Assembly: GCA_017303755.1 (NCBI GenBank)
Contig: JAFLBS010000010.1
Location: 59,795-123,794, forward strand
Reading direction: 5' to 3'
DNA: 64,000 nucleotides
From: Flavobacteriales bacterium
GTDB taxonomy: Bacteria; Bacteroidota; Bacteroidia; Flavobacteriales; Flavobacteriaceae
In this document: positions 52,761 to 60,560 of the stretch, piece after piece
Layout: each line of letters begins with the position of its first letter
Numbering within the stretch: position 1 is the first letter of the stretch
The notes under the pieces: model-generated
What the model was told of the DNA's origin: nothing
The model's input: the letters and a program-made list of their open reading frames with translations, nothing else
Databases searched by the model: none
Program-made: the position numbers and the translations under genes

Positions 52761-53216
52761 GTGAACACATTAAGCTACAAGACAGTTTCAGCTAACAAAG
52801 CCACCGTAGATAAGCAGTGGATTGTTGTAGATGCTGAAGGTCATAACTTAGGTCGTTTTGCTTCAAAAGTTGCGATGCTTTTAAGAGGTAAATACAAACC
52901 AAGTTATACACCGCACGTTGATTGTGGAGATAACGTAATTGTTATCAACGCAGAAAAAATCAACCTAACTGGTAACAAGTTAGATGACAAAACGTACATC
53001 AGACACACAGGTTATCCAGGAGGACAAAGAAGCTTGACTGCTAAAGTAATGCAACAAAAAAACCCTGCATTATTAGTAGAAAAGGCTGTAAAAGGAATGT
53101 TACCTAAAAACAAATTAGGTGCTGAATTATTCCGCAATTTGAATGTAAATGTTGGTTCTGAGCACAAACATGGCGCTCAACAACCAAAAACCGTTAACCT
53201 TAACGACTTAAAGTAA
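52761..53216 (+). CDS. rplM: 50S ribosomal protein L13
   Basis: 151 residues, start codon GTG. Conserved L13 segments: WIVVDAEGHNLGRFASKVA, RGKYKPSYTPHVDCGDNVIV, GYPGGQRSLTA, AVKGMLPKNKLG. A structural protein of the large subunit, needed early in assembly. Its stop shares one base with the rpsI start (TAATG), the usual rplM-rpsI arrangement. Confidence 0.97.
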   Translation: MNTLSYKTVSANKATVDKQWIVVDAEGHNLGRFASKVAMLLRGKYKPSYTPHVDCGDNVIVINAEKINLTGNKLDDKTYIRHTGYPGGQRSLTAKVMQQKNPALLVEKAVKGMLPKNKLGAELFRNLNVNVGSEHKHGAQQPKTVNLNDLK

Positions 53217-53602
53217 TGGGAGTTATTCACAAAATCGGTAGAAGAAAATGTGCAGTTGCACGTGTGTACGTTACTGAAGGTACAGGAAAAATCACTGTAA
53301 ACAAAAGAGAATTTAACAACTACTTTCCAACAGCTACTTTACAGTACAAAGTAATGCAACCTTTGTCTATGACAGAAAACGCATCTAACTTTGACGTAAA
53401 AGTAAATGTATATGGTGGTGGTTCAACAGGTCAAGCAGAAGCTGTGAGAATGGCTATTGCTAGAGCAATGTGTGAAGTGGAAGCTGAAAACAGAGCTATC
53501 CTTAAACCAGAAGGATTACTAACAAGAGATCCAAGAATGGTAGAACGTAAAAAATTCGGTCAGAAAAAAGCACGTAAGAGATTCCAATTCTCGAAACGTT
53601 AA
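53216..53602 (+). CDS. rpsI: 30S ribosomal protein S9
   Basis: 128 residues, with the S9 hallmarks GRRKCAVARVYV, GGGSTGQAEAVRMAIARAM and the basic tail DPRMVERKKFGQKKARKRFQ ending SKR, which reaches the P-site tRNA. Translationally coupled to rplM. Confidence 0.97.
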   Translation: MGVIHKIGRRKCAVARVYVTEGTGKITVNKREFNNYFPTATLQYKVMQPLSMTENASNFDVKVNVYGGGSTGQAEAVRMAIARAMCEVEAENRAILKPEGLLTRDPRMVERKKFGQKKARKRFQFSKR

Positions 53603-53779
53603 TATTCGATTCATTTCAGAATATTTTTTTCAAAACCATTTTTACAATTAAAATAGAATTTAAAACAAAGTTGTCGATATTCCTTGTAAAAAGGGAATTA
53701 GTTTAGCATCTAAATTTTCAAGACGAACGCAAGTAACTACTTGAGAATTGCTATAACACGGAACGTAAACTATTACACA
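53603..53779 (+). promoter_or_regulatory. Leader region of rpsB, possible regulatory hairpins
   Basis: In this 177-base gap TTTTCAAG (53715-53722) can pair with CTTGAGAA (53740-53747), while CAAGT (53730-53734) can pair with ACTTG (53739-53743). The two hairpins share ACTTG and exclude each other, as expected of a ribosomal-protein autoregulatory leader. No known motif is recognised and no clear promoter box is seen. Confidence 0.3.
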
Positions 53780-54592
53780 ATGGCAAACAAAATTGAAGTT
53801 AAAGAGTTATTAGAAGCTGGTGTTCATTTCGGACACATGACTCGTAAATGGGATCCAAACATGGCTCCTTACATTTATATGGAGCGTAATGGTATTCATA
53901 TCATTAACCTATATAAAACGGCTGCAAAAATTGAAGAGGCTAATGAAGCCATGAAAAAAATTGCAGCATCTGGTAGAAAAATACTTTTCGTAGCTACCAA
54001 AAAACAAGCAAAAGACATCGTAGCTGAAAAAGCTGCAGCATGCAACATGCCTTACATCACTGAAAGATGGCCAGGTGGTATGTTAACCAATTTCGTTACT
54101 ATCAGAAAAGCGGTTAAAAAAATGGCTTCTATTGATAGAATGAAAAAAGACGGAACATTCATGACGCTTTCTAAAAAAGAAAGATTACAAGTTGATCGTC
54201 TTCGTGCAAAATTAGAGAAGAACTTAGGTTCTATCGCTGATATGTCTAGAATACCTGCTGCTTTATTCGTAGTAGATATTAAAGCTGAACACATCGCAGT
54301 AAAAGAAGCACAAAAATTAAACATTCCAGTTTTCGCAATGGTTGATACTAACTCTGATCCACGTGAAGTAGATTACGTTATCCCAGCCAATGATGATGCT
54401 TCAAAATCAATTGAGAAAATTTTATCTTTAGTTACAGACGCTGTAAAAGACGGATTAGCCAACAGAACTTCTGACAAAGAAGAGGATGCTCCTGAAGTGG
54501 AAGTAGAAGATGTAGTAGAAACTGTAGAAGCTCCAGTTGCTGAAACTGCTGCTCCAGAAGTGGAAGCTACAGAAGAAAAAACTGAAGAGTAA
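53780..54592 (+). CDS. rpsB: 30S ribosomal protein S2
   Basis: 270 residues from the ATG at 53780 (MANKIEVKELLEAGVHFGH); the 13 residues that the frame adds upstream are leader. Core motifs: GHMTRKWDPNMAPYIYMERN, LFVATKKQAKDIV, RWPGGMLTNF, FAMVDTNSDPREVDYVIPAN. The C-terminal 40 residues are acidic and alanine/valine-rich (EVEVEDVVETVEAPVAETAA), a common Bacteroidota extension. Followed by tsf, as in most bacteria. Confidence 0.97.
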   Translation: MANKIEVKELLEAGVHFGHMTRKWDPNMAPYIYMERNGIHIINLYKTAAKIEEANEAMKKIAASGRKILFVATKKQAKDIVAEKAAACNMPYITERWPGGMLTNFVTIRKAVKKMASIDRMKKDGTFMTLSKKERLQVDRLRAKLEKNLGSIADMSRIPAALFVVDIKAEHIAVKEAQKLNIPVFAMVDTNSDPREVDYVIPANDDASKSIEKILSLVTDAVKDGLANRTSDKEEDAPEVEVEDVVETVEAPVAETAAPEVEATEEKTEE

Positions 54593-54600
54593 AACATAAG

Positions 54601-54728
54601 TAAATTCCAAAATTCAAATTACAAATAACAAATAGAAGCCAATTCTACATTTTTATTAGCCAGTTTGGTTTTTGAAATTTTAAAAATTGGGAATTATTTG
54701 AAATTTGGTTTTTGAAATTTGGAATTTA
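54601..54728. repeat. Low-complexity inverted repeat between rpsB and tsf
   Basis: TAAATTCCAAA opens the gap at 54601 and TTTGGAATTTA closes it at 54717-54727; between them AATTCAAATT and GAAATTTGGTTTTTGAAATTT words repeat on both arms. Most of the 176-base rpsB-tsf gap can fold back on itself. Confidence 0.55.
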
Positions 54729-54768
54729 CTTTTTAAAACAATTTTAAACTTTAAAAAAGGAAAACAAA

Positions 54769-55593
54769 ATGGCAACAATTACTGCTGCAGACGTAAATAA
54801 ATTAAGAACCATCACAGGTGCAGGAATGATGGACTGCAAAAAAGCATTAGTAGAATCAGACGGTGATTTCGATTTAGCAATTGAAAACCTTAGAAAAAAA
54901 GGTCAAAAAGTGGCTGCTAATCGTTCAGACAGAGAATCTACTGAAGGTGCTGCTATCGCTGTTATCAATGCTGACAAAACAGAAGGTGTAGTAATTACAT
55001 TGAACTGTGAAACTGATTTCGTTGGTAAAAACGAAGGTTTCGTAAAGTTAGCAACTGATTTCGCTAATCAAGCGTTAAACTATGCTACAAAAGAAGAATT
55101 ATTAGCTTCAGATTTCAACGGAATCACTGTTGCTGAGAAATTAATCGAGCAAACAGGTGTAATCGGAGAAAAAATCGAAATCGGTTCTTTCGAAAGATTA
55201 TCAGGTGCTTTCGTGGGTTCATACATCCACGCTGGTAACAAAATTGCTACATTAGTATCTTTATCTGCAAATGTTGCTGGTGCTGAAGAAGCTTCAAGAA
55301 ACGTTGCAATGCAAGCAGCTGCAATGTCTCCAATCGCTTTAGACGAACACGGTGTTGATGCAGATATTATCGCTAAAGAAATTGAAATTGCTAAAGACCA
55401 ACTTAGAGCTGAAGGAAAACCAGAAGCTATGTTGGAAAACATCTCTAAAGGAAAACTAAACCGTTTCTTTAAAGACAACACTTTAGTAAATCAAGATTAC
55501 ATTAAAGATAGCTCAATGAGTGTTTCAGCTTACATTAAATCGGTTGATGCTGGTTTGACAGTAACTGGATTCAAAAGAGTTGCTTTAGGATAA
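54769..55593 (+). CDS. tsf: Elongation factor Ts
   Basis: 274 residues; GDP/GTP exchange factor for EF-Tu. N-terminal UBA-like helix bundle (VNKLRTITGAGMMDCKKALV), the EF-Tu contact motif ETDFVGKNEGFV (TDFV), and the core subdomains that follow. Preceded by AAAAAAGGAAAACAAA, one of the few purine-rich leaders in the window. Strong terminator right after at 55625. Confidence 0.97.
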   Translation: MATITAADVNKLRTITGAGMMDCKKALVESDGDFDLAIENLRKKGQKVAANRSDRESTEGAAIAVINADKTEGVVITLNCETDFVGKNEGFVKLATDFANQALNYATKEELLASDFNGITVAEKLIEQTGVIGEKIEIGSFERLSGAFVGSYIHAGNKIATLVSLSANVAGAEEASRNVAMQAAAMSPIALDEHGVDADIIAKEIEIAKDQLRAEGKPEAMLENISKGKLNRFFKDNTLVNQDYIKDSSMSVSAYIKSVDAGLTVTGFKRVALG

Positions 55594-55624
55594 TTCGAAA
55601 TACGAAGTACAAACTTATATTGTA

Positions 55625-55657
55625 AAAACCTCGTTTCGTTTGAAACGAGGTTTTTTT
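55625..55657 (+). terminator. Terminator of rpsB-tsf
   Basis: 13-bp stem AAAACCTCGTTTC (55625-55637) / GAAACGAGGTTTT (55642-55654), 4-base loop, T tail. Confidence 0.95.
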
Positions 55658-55790
55658 ATTAAAATTATTGAATACGAGGAATAACCTCAAATAGTTAAAA
55701 GATTTATCTTTAAAGCATCTTTATTGAAAATCATTAACTTTAAAATAAAGATTGATTTTCTAACAAGTAATCCTTTTTAATATCCATAAA

Positions 55791-55958
55791 CTATTCTCTT
55801 TTTCTACTTTCGATTTCCTTTAATTTTTCCGTATAGTACTTAGTTTTAAGTTGAAGATATTTAATGGTTTTCTGATAAACAAAAAACAAAGCAAATAATA
55901 ATAAAATCAACAAAAAAGTAGGAAATAATTGCACGAATACTTCAAAGGTTGTTTCCAT
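55791..55958 (-). CDS. Small membrane protein behind lipoprotein gene
   Basis: 55 residues. METTFEVFVQLFPTFLLILL starts a single hydrophobic helix (about 8-28), followed by a charged, probably coiled-coil tail (KYLQLKTKYYTEKLKEIESR). It starts 6 bases after the stop of the lipoprotein gene at 55965, so the two are co-transcribed. Looks like a small inner-membrane protein with a cytoplasmic tail. No family recognised. Helper or immunity role to the lipoprotein is only a guess from position. Confidence 0.65.
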   Translation of the reverse strand: METTFEVFVQLFPTFLLILLLFALFFVYQKTIKYLQLKTKYYTEKLKEIESRKRE

Positions 55959-55964
55959 AACGTC

Positions 55965-57452
55965 TTAAGGTTTAGTTACCCTTGAACAACAAAGTTCTCC
56001 GGTAGATTTATTTATTAAAAAAGTAATTATTCTTCTTTGTTTTATTCCAAATTGCATTCCTATCTCAGGCAAATTAACACCAATATTGACATACCCAGAC
56101 AAGGTAATTTGAGCATGTGTTTCGCTGTAATTTAAATTGGTTAGACTCATTGAATTTTGAACCCAATCATTGCCTATTACAACATTGGAAATGTAACTTT
56201 TACATCCATCAGCATTGAGTGAAAAAACTGGCTGTGTATCTGCAACAACCTCAATTGTCAGACTTATTATTGATGAAAGTTGAATAGTTTTGGTTCCAAA
56301 TAACTGATTTTGATCTAAAATAGTACCTTGACCAACAGTGTTGTCATCATAATCTATGTAAACTGACTCAATATAATTTTCTAACTCATCAACACTATTG
56401 AATGTTTGATAACTTTCACCTTCATAATCAAAATCGACCTCTAAATCATTTTCTACAATAGTATTTAACAACTCTAATCTCGACAAAACTGACACCTGAT
56501 TTGGAGCTTGAATTATATCGTCTATTAATTGAGTTATAAAATTCATACTGTTTTGTGAACAGTTTGTCAATAATAAATAATCTTTCATTTGAGGATGGCT
56601 ATTGTATACTTGCTCTTGAGAATCACTCAATGTTTGGATATACAACCCTAACAGATATACTACAGGAAGATCCGATTGAACAACTTCAGTATCGTCAATT
56701 AAACCTCCTGTTAATATTCCAGTTCCAGAATTATTCCCTCCTACATCTGAACCATTAAAAGTGCCACTTGTGCCTCCACTCGGCGCCTCAGGATCATTGT
56801 AATCTGTGTTGACAAAGTAACAGTTGGTTGCAATTATTACCCAAGCATTGGTACCACTTTGATATCCAAAATTACCCGTTAATTCTCCTTGATCTAGTGG
56901 CACAGGTTCTGTAACCACCCATCCATAAGTGTCAACACAAGCATAAACCAAAGTTTGAACAACATTCCCATCTTTTAACAATGGAACAAAATCACTTTCA
57001 CTTAAACGCAATTGTTCTTCAGTTAAATTTTGATATTCTGTTTTTGTAAAATCATATTTCACTAAATAAACATCGTAATCGCCGTTTTCATTTAAATTAA
57101 AACAAATGTTTTCAACTTTTTGATTCGGATCCAGTTTAATTATAGGAAAAGTGTAAGAATGCTTGCTCTCATTTGAAATATAAAGTCCTTTTTCGTCATC
57201 AAAATAGAATCCAGAAATAGAATCGTAGACTATCCTTGAAATGGACTCATCTGATTGAAAAGCTTTAAACCGATTCATAACTTGCATTAATCTGGGATTT
57301 CTTTGGATTTCTTTATTTGTAACTCTTTTAATATTTACACCTTTACTTGGTGAGTCATTAACAATTTCCCTCTCTGCTTCACATCCTAAAATAGAAGTGA
57401 TGAACAAACTAACAATTAAAAGTAATAAAACTTTACTAAATACTGTTTTCAT
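55965..57452 (-). CDS. Large lipoprotein of unknown function
   Basis: 495 residues. Lipoprotein signal with lipobox SILGC (Cys24). The N-terminal half (about 40-200: IVYDSISGFYFDDEKGLYI, VENICFNLNENGDYDVYLVK) resembles N-terminal regions I recall from a family of Flavobacterium lipoproteins with variable C-terminal ends. A Gly/Ser-rich linker (about 225-250, GTSGTFNGSDVGGNNSGTG) separates a C-terminal domain of about 240 residues with several Cys residues and a final LCCSRVTKP. No enzyme motif is recognised. Shares its transcript with the 55-residue membrane protein. Confidence 0.75.
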   Translation of the reverse strand: MKTVFSKVLLLLIVSLFITSILGCEAEREIVNDSPSKGVNIKRVTNKEIQRNPRLMQVMNRFKAFQSDESISRIVYDSISGFYFDDEKGLYISNESKHSYTFPIIKLDPNQKVENICFNLNENGDYDVYLVKYDFTKTEYQNLTEEQLRLSESDFVPLLKDGNVVQTLVYACVDTYGWVVTEPVPLDQGELTGNFGYQSGTNAWVIIATNCYFVNTDYNDPEAPSGGTSGTFNGSDVGGNNSGTGILTGGLIDDTEVVQSDLPVVYLLGLYIQTLSDSQEQVYNSHPQMKDYLLLTNCSQNSMNFITQLIDDIIQAPNQVSVLSRLELLNTIVENDLEVDFDYEGESYQTFNSVDELENYIESVYIDYDDNTVGQGTILDQNQLFGTKTIQLSSIISLTIEVVADTQPVFSLNADGCKSYISNVVIGNDWVQNSMSLTNLNYSETHAQITLSGYVNIGVNLPEIGMQFGIKQRRIITFLINKSTGELCCSRVTKP

Positions 57453-57984
57453 AATTTAAAATTTTGATGGTTTATAAATTAGTTAAAACTTAAAATTTGC
57501 TTGTCGTTAAACTAAGAAAAGAGAAAAAGAGAAAAAAGAGAGTAAACAACATCAATCCTTTAGCTTAAATGAATGTTATTTTAATTTCTCCTGAACTAAC
57601 TACTACTCTAATTTAACTTTACAAATTTTGAAGCCTTTAAAAAGAATATGATTTTACTTTTCCATACTAGTAAAGTAAAACAAACTATTTGGCGGATAAA
57701 TGACTTTTTAAATTATAAATGAAAGACTAGGTCTCATTTATTACTATTGCATTGCAATTAATGAACTTTTAATAAAACCTCTTCAATGCATTAACTCTCA
57801 TAATGAATTGTAAAGTGTTATCAATCGTTATTACGAAGAGTTGTTTTAACCATTTTCAACACAAAATGCAAATGGTATAGAATTTTATCTCGTTGCAATA
57901 CAGTAAAATTAAACTATACTGATGTCCCTAAAGTACACTAAAAGTGTACATTTCTAATTGTTTTCACAAAAGACGTTTGTTCTT
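57453..57984. other. Gene-free gap upstream of Flavo-1-like copy A
   Basis: 532 AT-rich bases between the lipoprotein gene and the structured element. Only short frames are present. A purine-rich stretch (57516-57544, repeated GAGAAA) is the only distinctive word; no terminator or clear promoter is seen. Confidence 0.4.
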
Positions 57985-58053
57985 TAGCCCCGATTGAGGT
58001 GATAGCTCGTATCCCGATTTTTTTTCGGGATACGACTAAAGCCGAAAGCGGGA
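57985..58053 (+). ncRNA. Flavo-1-like structured element (copy A)
   Basis: TAGCCCCGATTGAGG start, a 9-bp perfect hairpin (GTATCCCGA 58009-58017 with TCGGGATAC 58025-58033, loop of 7 T) and GCCGAAAGCGGGA end. Start and end match copy B almost exactly; the hairpin does not. It lies about 80 bases upstream of the queuosine-precursor transporter, same direction. The pattern fits my memory of the Flavo-1 RNA motif of Flavobacteria; a covariance search would settle it. Confidence 0.55.
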
Positions 58054-58071
58054 AAGACGATTACAAAAAAA

Positions 58072-58101
58072 GCCCGAGCCTTTCGCTTCTAAAAATAAAA
58101 T
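58072..58101 (+). repeat. 30-base block shared with 52451-52480
   Basis: GCCCGAGCCTTTCGCTTC then TAAAAATAAAAT; 27 of 30 bases match the block in the LacI leader (opposite strand). Confidence 0.65.
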
Positions 58102-58111
58102 ACTAACTTTG
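58081..58111 (+). promoter_or_regulatory. Promoter of queuosine-precursor transporter / tag
   Basis: TTTC (58081-58084), 19 bases, TAACTTTG (58104-58111, exact TAnnTTTG). The -33 part lies in the shared 30-base block. Start codon 20 bases downstream. Confidence 0.6.
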
Positions 58112-58130
58112 AATCATTAGGTATAAGCAA

Positions 58131-58781
58131 ATGTTCACATCGAGAAAAGACACCGTATACGTTATTCTAGCCGGAATTTTTATTACCAACGCGATAGTTG
58201 CTGAACTCATTGGCGGAAAACTCATTGATGTGGGTTCGGCCGTGATGAGTATTGGTATTTTACCGTGGCCCATAGTGTTTATCACTACCGATTTAATCAA
58301 CGAATATTTTGGTGAAAAAGGAGTAAAAAAACTTTCACTGATTACCGCAGGATTGATTGCCTACACGTTTTTTGTATTGTTTTTTGCGATGAAAATTCCG
58401 TCGACTAGAATAAGCTCTGTCACTACCGAACAATTCAGCGCTGTTTTTGGACAAAGTCAGTTAATTATTGTGGGAAGTATTGCGGCTTTTTTGGCTTCGC
58501 AGTTGATTGATGTCACTATTTTTCATTTTGTAAAAAAACGCACTGGAAATAAAATGATTTGGTTGCGAAGTACAGGTTCTACAGTAATTTCTCAGTTTTT
58601 TGATAGTTTTATCGTTTTGGGAATCGCTTTCTATTTGCCGGGCATCATGGACACTAAAACTTTTATTATATCTGGACTTACTGGTTATACCGTAAAATTA
58701 ATCATTGCCGTTGTAATGACACCCATGATTTACTTAGGTCATTATTTAATAGAAAAATACATTGCAAAAGATGGAAACTAA
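58131..58781 (+). CDS. Queuosine precursor transporter (YhhQ / DUF165, VUT family)
   Basis: 216 residues with six membrane segments. Family motif GIFITNAIVAELIGGKLIDV (about 14-33) and FITTDLINEYFGEKGVKKL; later SQFFDSFIVLGIAF. E. coli YhhQ imports preQ0/preQ1 for tRNA queuosine, so this gene probably serves salvage. The tag gene starts 11 bases before its end. Led by Flavo-1-like copy A. Confidence 0.88.
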   Translation: MFTSRKDTVYVILAGIFITNAIVAELIGGKLIDVGSAVMSIGILPWPIVFITTDLINEYFGEKGVKKLSLITAGLIAYTFFVLFFAMKIPSTRISSVTTEQFSAVFGQSQLIIVGSIAAFLASQLIDVTIFHFVKKRTGNKMIWLRSTGSTVISQFFDSFIVLGIAFYLPGIMDTKTFIISGLTGYTVKLIIAVVMTPMIYLGHYLIEKYIAKDGN

Positions 58782-59331
58782 AAACCGCTGCGCTTGGTGC
58801 GAAAAAGACGATTTATACCGCGATTATCACGATACCGAATGGGGAAAACCCGTTTACGACGATCAATTATTATTTGAATTTTTGATTTTAGAAACGTTCC
58901 AAGCGGGATTGAGTTGGTATACGATTTTGGCCAAGAGAAACAATTTTAGAGCCGCATTTGCACAATTTGACTATAAAAAAGTGGCACAATACAATGAAAG
59001 TAAAATTCAGGAATTGATGTTAGATGCCGGAATCATTAGAAATCAACTTAAAATTAGAGCCGCGGTTTCGAACGCCATTGCTTTTATGGAAATACAAAAA
59101 GAATTTGGCAGTTTCTCCAATTATATATGGAAATTCACCGACGGCAAACCCATCGACAATCAACCAAAAACGTTAAGAGATATCCCGTCTTCTACTCCAC
59201 TTTCGGATGCCATTAGTAAAGATTTAAAGAAACGTGGATTTAAATTTGTGGGAACTACGGTAGTCTATGCTCACATGCAAGCGACCGGAATGGTAAACGA
59301 TCATGTGGTGGATTGTTGGACTAGGGGTTAG
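58771..59331 (+). CDS. tag: DNA-3-methyladenine glycosylase I
   Basis: 186 residues from the ATG at 58771. Very close to E. coli Tag: RCAWCEKDDLYRDYHDTEWG, FQAGLSWYTILAKRNNFRAA, and KKRGFKFVGTTVVYAHMQA with NDHVVDCW. The zinc ligands (N-terminal Cys and His, C-terminal His and Cys) and the catalytic-region Glu/Trp are present. Removes 3-methyladenine from alkylated DNA. Overlaps the transporter gene by 11 bases. Confidence 0.95.
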   Translation: METKNRCAWCEKDDLYRDYHDTEWGKPVYDDQLLFEFLILETFQAGLSWYTILAKRNNFRAAFAQFDYKKVAQYNESKIQELMLDAGIIRNQLKIRAAVSNAIAFMEIQKEFGSFSNYIWKFTDGKPIDNQPKTLRDIPSSTPLSDAISKDLKKRGFKFVGTTVVYAHMQATGMVNDHVVDCWTRG

Positions 59332-59436
59332 TTTGCAGTCGCAGTCACAGTTAACAAAACTTTTAGCTTTAAAAAAGCAGGATTTCAAATTTATCTGCGG
59401 ATAAAACTGAAAACTGAGACGGAAAACTGAGACTAA
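59330..59436. repeat. Degenerate CAGT / ACTGAAAACTGAGAC words
   Basis: GCAGTCGCAGTCACAGT (59336-59352) and AACTGAAAACTGAGACGGAAAACTGAGACT (59406-59435) fill much of the tag-aat gap. The second contains AAAACTGAGAC twice. Confidence 0.6.
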
Positions 59437-60068
59437 CTTTTAAGAATTTGCATGAATAGTTCACGCGGAATTTCAAAAGCGCCTAGGCTTTCTAAATGGT
59501 CGTTATGCACTTGGCAATCGAGGAGTTTGTAGTTGTTATCTCTTAAATATTCCACTAATTTTACAAAGGCTACTTTACTCGCATTAGGCACTTTGGCAAA
59601 CATACTTTCTCCACAGAAAATATGACCTAAATCAGTGCCGTACAAACCGCCCACTAATTCACCGTTTTGCCATACTTCAAACGATTTGGCTTTTCCTAAA
59701 CGATGCAATTCGGTGTACGCTTTGATGATGTCTTCTGAAATCCAAGTGCCATCTTGGTTCCTTCTTTCAACCGTTTGACAATTGCGTATTACGGCTTCAA
59801 AATCGTTGTTGATGGTAACTTCAAAGATGTTTCTATTAATGATGTTGCGCAAACTCTTAGCGGGTTTGTAATCGTGCGGATTTACTACCATTCGATACGG
59901 CGGCGCCCACCACAAAATGGGTTCATCAGCATCGTACCAAGGAAAAATTCCGTTATCATAAGCCAACAACAATCGCTCAATAGACAAATCACCACCTACG
60001 GCCAAAACGCCTTCGTAGGAAGCATCTTCAACGGGTGGAAAATAAAGTTCTTTGGTTAAAAAATACAT
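59433..60068 (-). CDS. aat: Leucyl/phenylalanyl-tRNA-protein transferase
   Basis: 211 residues. Aat motifs: FPPVEDASYEGVLAVGGDLS, YDNGIFPWYD, ILWWAPPYRMVV, GGLYGTDLGHIFCGESMFA, LLDCQVHNDHLESLGA. Transfers Leu or Phe from tRNA to N-terminal Arg/Lys of proteins, creating an N-degron for ClpS/ClpAP. May be read from the unit starting at 61436 or from its own promoter; none is clear. Confidence 0.95.
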   Translation of the reverse strand: MYFLTKELYFPPVEDASYEGVLAVGGDLSIERLLLAYDNGIFPWYDADEPILWWAPPYRMVVNPHDYKPAKSLRNIINRNIFEVTINNDFEAVIRNCQTVERRNQDGTWISEDIIKAYTELHRLGKAKSFEVWQNGELVGGLYGTDLGHIFCGESMFAKVPNASKVAFVKLVEYLRDNNYKLLDCQVHNDHLESLGAFEIPRELFMQILKS

Positions 60069-60074
60069 TTTTCA

Positions 60075-60168
60075 ATTGCAATTTCAAAAATCAATAACAA
60101 TTTCAATGAAAAAGTCAGAAATTCAAGTAAACACTTAAACTTCTGACTTCTAACTTCTGACTTCTAAC
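60075..60168. repeat. Repeated words in the aat-DUF3127 gap
   Basis: TTCTGACTTCTAAC is repeated perfectly (60141-60154, 60155-60168), and AAGTCAGAA at 60112-60120 is its inverted word, so a hairpin is possible. The part 60077-60096 (GCAATTTCAAAAATCAAT) recurs at 61479-61496. Confidence 0.65.
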
Positions 60169-60170
60169 TT

Positions 60171-60548
60171 TTAAAAAGGTAAATCGTCGTGTTCTTCTTC
60201 TTTAAAATCAGTCGCTGGAGCGAATGCTTCTGCTGCTGGCATTGGAGGCATTTGTTGTGCTGCTGGAGCTTCTGCTTGCAGTTTTTCAATTCTCCAACCT
60301 TGAATTGAGTTGAAATATTTGGTTTCTCCTTGCGGATTCACCCATTCTCTACCTCTCAAATTGATGGATACTTTTACCGCTTCGCCCACGTTATAATTGT
60401 TCAACAAATCACATTTGTCCTGAGTAAACTCAATCATAATGTGTTGCGGATATTGCTCATCAGTAGTTACTACTAATTCTCTTTTTTTAAATGAAGCACT
60501 CACTTGTTGCTCTGCATTAATCACTTTTACTTTTCCTGAAACTTCCAT
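60171..60548 (-). CDS. DUF3127 protein, OB-fold-like
   Basis: 125 residues. The first 90 (KVKVINAEQQVSASFKKREL, IMIEFTQDKCDLLNNYNVGE, VSINLRGREWVNPQGETKYF) fit DUF3127; the tail is Ala/Pro-rich and ends in acidic DDLPF. An acidic D/E-DLPF tail is the hallmark of single-stranded-DNA-binding proteins, whose tail recruits partners, so a nucleic-acid-binding role is likely though not shown. Starts 12 bases after the flavin reductase stop. Confidence 0.82.
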   Translation of the reverse strand: MEVSGKVKVINAEQQVSASFKKRELVVTTDEQYPQHIMIEFTQDKCDLLNNYNVGEAVKVSINLRGREWVNPQGETKYFNSIQGWRIEKLQAEAPAAQQMPPMPAAEAFAPATDFKEEEHDDLPF

Positions 60549-60560
60549 AATCTAACTAAT

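Noticed and set aside
55080-55481. 133-residue minus-strand frame
   Set aside because: Shadow of tsf; composition is low-complexity Ala/Ser without motifs.
55726-55760. GAAAATCA / TGATTTTC inverted repeat downstream of the 55-residue gene as a terminator
   Set aside because: Stem is short, AT-rich with a 19-base loop and lacks a clear T tail on the minus strand.
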